DNA from: Rugamonas violacea
GTDB taxonomy: Bacteria > Pseudomonadota > Gammaproteobacteria > Burkholderiales > Burkholderiaceae_D
DNA length: 64,000 nt
Direction: 5' to 3'
Assembly: GCF_016461825.1 (NCBI RefSeq)
Contig: NZ_JAEMNU010000022.1
Coordinates: 20,775-84,774, forward strand
The first letter of the stretch is position 1. The number at the start of each line of letters is the position of its first letter. The notes below the pieces were generated by a model. The model saw only the letters and a list, made by a program, of their open reading frames with translations, searched no databases and was not told the DNA's origin. Of the stretch, positions 62,401-64,000 are shown one piece after another. The position numbers and the translations under genes were made by a program.

Positions 62401-64000
62401 CATCTTCAACATGGGCAGCCAGGCCGTCGGCAACATCCCCTATTCCTACGGCGGGCTGGGCAGCAGCGCCCTGATCGACGCCGCCGCGCTGGCCACGGCG
62501 CTGAAGGCCGGCACCTCGATCACGCTGCAGGCGAGCAACGACATCACCCTGTTGGCCGGCAATCCGCTCGACGCCGGCGCCGGCAGCGCCGGCGCCTCGC
62601 TGAGCCTGTCGGCCGGCCGCAGCATCGCGCTGAACTCGGCCGTCACCTTGGCGGCCGGCGGCTCGCTGACCCTGACCGCCAACGACAGCCTCGCCCACGG
62701 CGTCATCGACAACTACCGCGACGCCGGCGCCGCCGGCATCACGCTGGCGGCGGGCGCCGACGTGACGGCCGCCAACGTCGCCATCACCATCGGCAACGAC
62801 ACCGCCAAGACCAACAGCGGCACCGGCAGCATCGGCATCAACAGCAGCGTCAGCGGCACCACCGTGTCGGTCAAGAACCTGGGCGCCAACGGCGGCGGCG
62901 GCGACGTGCTGCTGGGCGCCAGCGGCGTCCTGCGCGGCGGCGGCAGCGGCACGACGATCGAAGTGGTCGCCACGGCCAATTTTAAAAACGGCAATACCTC
63001 GGACGCGGCGACGCACGGCCTGAACGCCGGCGCTGGACGCTATCTGGTCTACACCGGCAGCCCCGCCCAGACGGTCGGCCGCGTCACCGGCTACGCCAAG
63101 CACTACGCCCAGTCCTACACCGGCAGCACGCCGGCCTACGCGGCCAGCGGCAACTGGTTCCTCTACTCGGCCACGCCGACGCTGACCGTCAACGCCGCCG
63201 CCGCCGGCAAGACCTACGACGGCCTCAGCACGGCGCCGACGCTGGGCTACAACGTCGGCGGCCTGATCGACGGCGACACCGCCGCCATCCTGAGCGGCGC
63301 GTTGGCGGTCAACGGTCTGTCGAAGAACGCCGGCAGCTACGCCATCGACCTCGGCACGCTGGCCAACTCGCTGGGCTATGTGGTGAACTACGTCGGCAAC
63401 AACCTGGTGGTGGCGCCGCGCGCGCTGACGGCCAGCGTCACCGGCGTCGCCAAGGTCTACGACGGCCTGAGCAACGCCGGCGTGAACTATGCCGACAACC
63501 GCCTGCCGGGCGATACGCTGACCCTGAGCGGCAGCGCCAGCTTCGTCGACAAGAACGCCGGCGTCGCCAAGGCCATCGACGTCAGCGGCATCGCGCTGAG
63601 CGGCCCCGACGCCGGCAACTATACGCTGAGCAACGGCGGCGCCCGCGCCAGCGCCGACATCACCCCGCGCGCGCTGACGGTGGCCGCCGCCAGCGCCGGC
63701 AAAACCTACGACGGCCTGAAAGACGCCGTGGTGACGCTGAGCGACGACCACGTCGGCAACGACAGACTGACGCTGAGCAGCGCCGCCGGCAGCTATGCCG
63801 ACAAGGACGTGGGCGTCAACAAGACCGTCAGCGTCGCCGGCATCGTGCTGGGCGGCGCCGACGCCGCCAACTACACCTTGAGCGCAACCACGGCCACCAC
63901 CCAGGCCGGCATCGCGCCGCGCACGCTGACGGCCAGCCTGTCGGCCGGCGACAAAATCTACGACGGCCGCACCGCCGCCAGCGCCACGCTGGGCGCCGAC
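59480..64000 (+). CDS. Two-partner-secretion exoprotein (filamentous-hemagglutinin type) with FG-GAP and YDG repeats, truncated by the window
   Basis: The first 1507 codons, open to the last base. The N-terminus MHKHASANRFYRLVWSHVHA then WVAVAEGARGRGKG is an extended signal peptide region (ESPR) of type V secretion, followed by a hydrophobic core (about 43-62). The TPS/hemagglutination-activity domain covers about 70-320 (INWQRFDIGADAAVRF, VFLINPQGVLFGAGAQVNVG). Six FG-GAP-like units with the pattern FGxxVALNAxGxxLAVGA lie at about 610-960, suggesting a beta-propeller. Four YDG-type repeats start near residues 1247, 1326, 1409 and 1492, about 80 residues apart. No Shine-Dalgarno is visible. 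A TpsB partner is not in the window. Confidence 0.9.
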   Translation, partial: MHKHASANRFYRLVWSHVHACWVAVAEGARGRGKGGSSARAARRLGLAMLAGGLGGAAGAAAPPPPNALPGGAQLVAGQSSIASHGAQMTVTQQSAQAIINWQRFDIGADAAVRFDQPSASAVALNRVIGSDPSQIYGKLSSNGSVFLINPQGVLFGAGAQVNVGALAASSLGLADSAFLAGRYEFSGAGTAGAVRNAGSIAAATGGYVALIGPSVANSGSISAPQGSVALAAGEQVGVDLRGDGLVSVRVTRGALKALADNAGLIVADGGQVVLTAAAADALTRSSVNNSGVVQARGLLADGGSIRLVGDGEVYAGALDVSSAHGAGGSIGVGGASVSLDGRLNADGARGGAIQVDATGNLSVAAGASAAGLAGDGGAIAYRAGAMLVENVNASSSVNGSAGGGGTVLAAGAGVLSSGRHSAQGATGAGGRIDVSGADVRLLGAQLDASGQTRGGLVRVGGAFQGGAARADAPDAARFVTRWGATAAIANANATFIGGGSTIDVSARGAAAQGGTAVVWSQQQTTMLGALKAGGGGAGGTVEISSKNDLRYVDLEQIVAGRGGQLLLDPKNLTIGNTASSWTYQAILGNGYGNVTGASAVVDPRAGEGYGASVALNAAGDVLAVGAPYNAGAAGTASATGAVRLYGFSGANYANVVLRSTLGLGYGGAGNLNIALDPNAQFGSSVALNADASRLAVGALGANGGLGQVRLFTLGATPVGYAVINGGSGNQSRAAAFGSAVALNADGSKLAVGALADQGYDNHANSGAVYLYTAANAAPVFSRVLSSSSNSGSSIYNTGLAADAQYGTAVALNAAGDKLAVGAVGVDDGKGAVYLYTNPFAGIAKVATLGLGYSGANNLNLPLMDGAMFGSSVALNASGSVLAVGAASDGAYGATELGGGSVRIINFGADFAAPRLGATLGGGYTGANDVNLTLSPWESFGYALALNAAGDRLAVGAPYADGGSGSVAGSGNVRIFNMGSQAVGNIPYSYGGLGSSALIDAAALATALKAGTSITLQASNDITLLAGNPLDAGAGSAGASLSLSAGRSIALNSAVTLAAGGSLTLTANDSLAHGVIDNYRDAGAAGITLAAGADVTAANVAITIGNDTAKTNSGTGSIGINSSVSGTTVSVKNLGANGGGGDVLLGASGVLRGGGSGTTIEVVATANFKNGNTSDAATHGLNAGAGRYLVYTGSPAQTVGRVTGYAKHYAQSYTGSTPAYAASGNWFLYSATPTLTVNAAAAGKTYDGLSTAPTLGYNVGGLIDGDTAAILSGALAVNGLSKNAGSYAIDLGTLANSLGYVVNYVGNNLVVAPRALTASVTGVAKVYDGLSNAGVNYADNRLPGDTLTLSGSASFVDKNAGVAKAIDVSGIALSGPDAGNYTLSNGGARASADITPRALTVAAASAGKTYDGLKDAVVTLSDDHVGNDRLTLSSAAGSYADKDVGVNKTVSVAGIVLGGADAANYTLSATTATTQAGIAPRTLTASLSAGDKIYDGRTAASATLGAD

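Noticed and set aside
60335-63751. A 1138-codon open frame on the minus strand opposite the exoprotein gene
   Set aside because: It is a composition artefact of GC-rich, repeat-rich coding sequence. The plus strand carries clear ESPR, TPS, FG-GAP and YDG motifs, while the minus frame is low-complexity and matches no family.

Overview
The window is high-GC DNA from a betaproteobacterium of the order Burkholderiales, most likely family Oxalobacteraceae (Massilia/Duganella/Janthinobacterium type). This is inferred from the gene order mnmG-rsmG-parA-parB-atpIBEFHAGDC, the protein sequences and the codon use; no rRNA is present to confirm it. No tRNA, rRNA, CRISPR array, insertion sequence or prophage was recognised.

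Layout. 0.1-7.2 kb: a chemoreceptor, a Lrp-type regulator divergent from putA (proline catabolism), and an MTA/SAH nucleosidase. 7.2-11.6 kb: a large GGDEF/EAL protein bracketed by three copies of an AT-rich, about 225-bp non-coding element. Each copy has three DnaA-box-like 9-mers at identical spacing; this is the most unusual feature of the window. 11.6-21.9 kb: nitronate monooxygenase, a GMC oxidoreductase, then a five-gene branched-chain-amino-acid-type ABC importer followed by a 3-hydroxybutyrate-oligomer hydrolase lipoprotein. 22-31.2 kb: a LysR regulator divergent from a seven-gene redox cluster (SnoaL-like, catalase-like heme peroxidase, alpha/beta hydrolase, WrbA, GMC oxidoreductase, aldehyde dehydrogenase, ABM protein) and a convergent iron alcohol dehydrogenase.

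31.4-44.5 kb is the conserved core: a TSUP permease, two strong parS sites, mnmG-rsmG, parAB and the complete F1Fo ATP synthase operon with a near-consensus promoter and a strong terminator. The promoter shows that atpI must start at a GTG (37362) rather than at the upstream ATG.

44.5-48.5 kb is a small accessory stretch: a RelE/XRE toxin-antitoxin pair, a remnant of rsgA, an AraC regulator divergent from a glutathione S-transferase, and a Fic protein with a 13-bp-arm palindrome at its promoter. 48.6-56.2 kb: the MmsB-MmsA-ChvE sugar importer, PPK2, a hypothetical protein, an extracellular PHB depolymerase and an exported glutathione peroxidase. 56.4-64 kb: two DUF6916-like proteins around three tandem tail-collar (Mdp-type) proteins and a GNAT acetyltransferase, then a two-partner-secretion exoprotein running off the window.

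Themes: polyhydroxybutyrate use (extracellular depolymerase, oligomer hydrolase, possibly the importer beside it), chromosome segregation and replication signals (parS, parAB, DnaA-box elements), and dispersed intergenic palindromes of a GGGTCGGACCC family.
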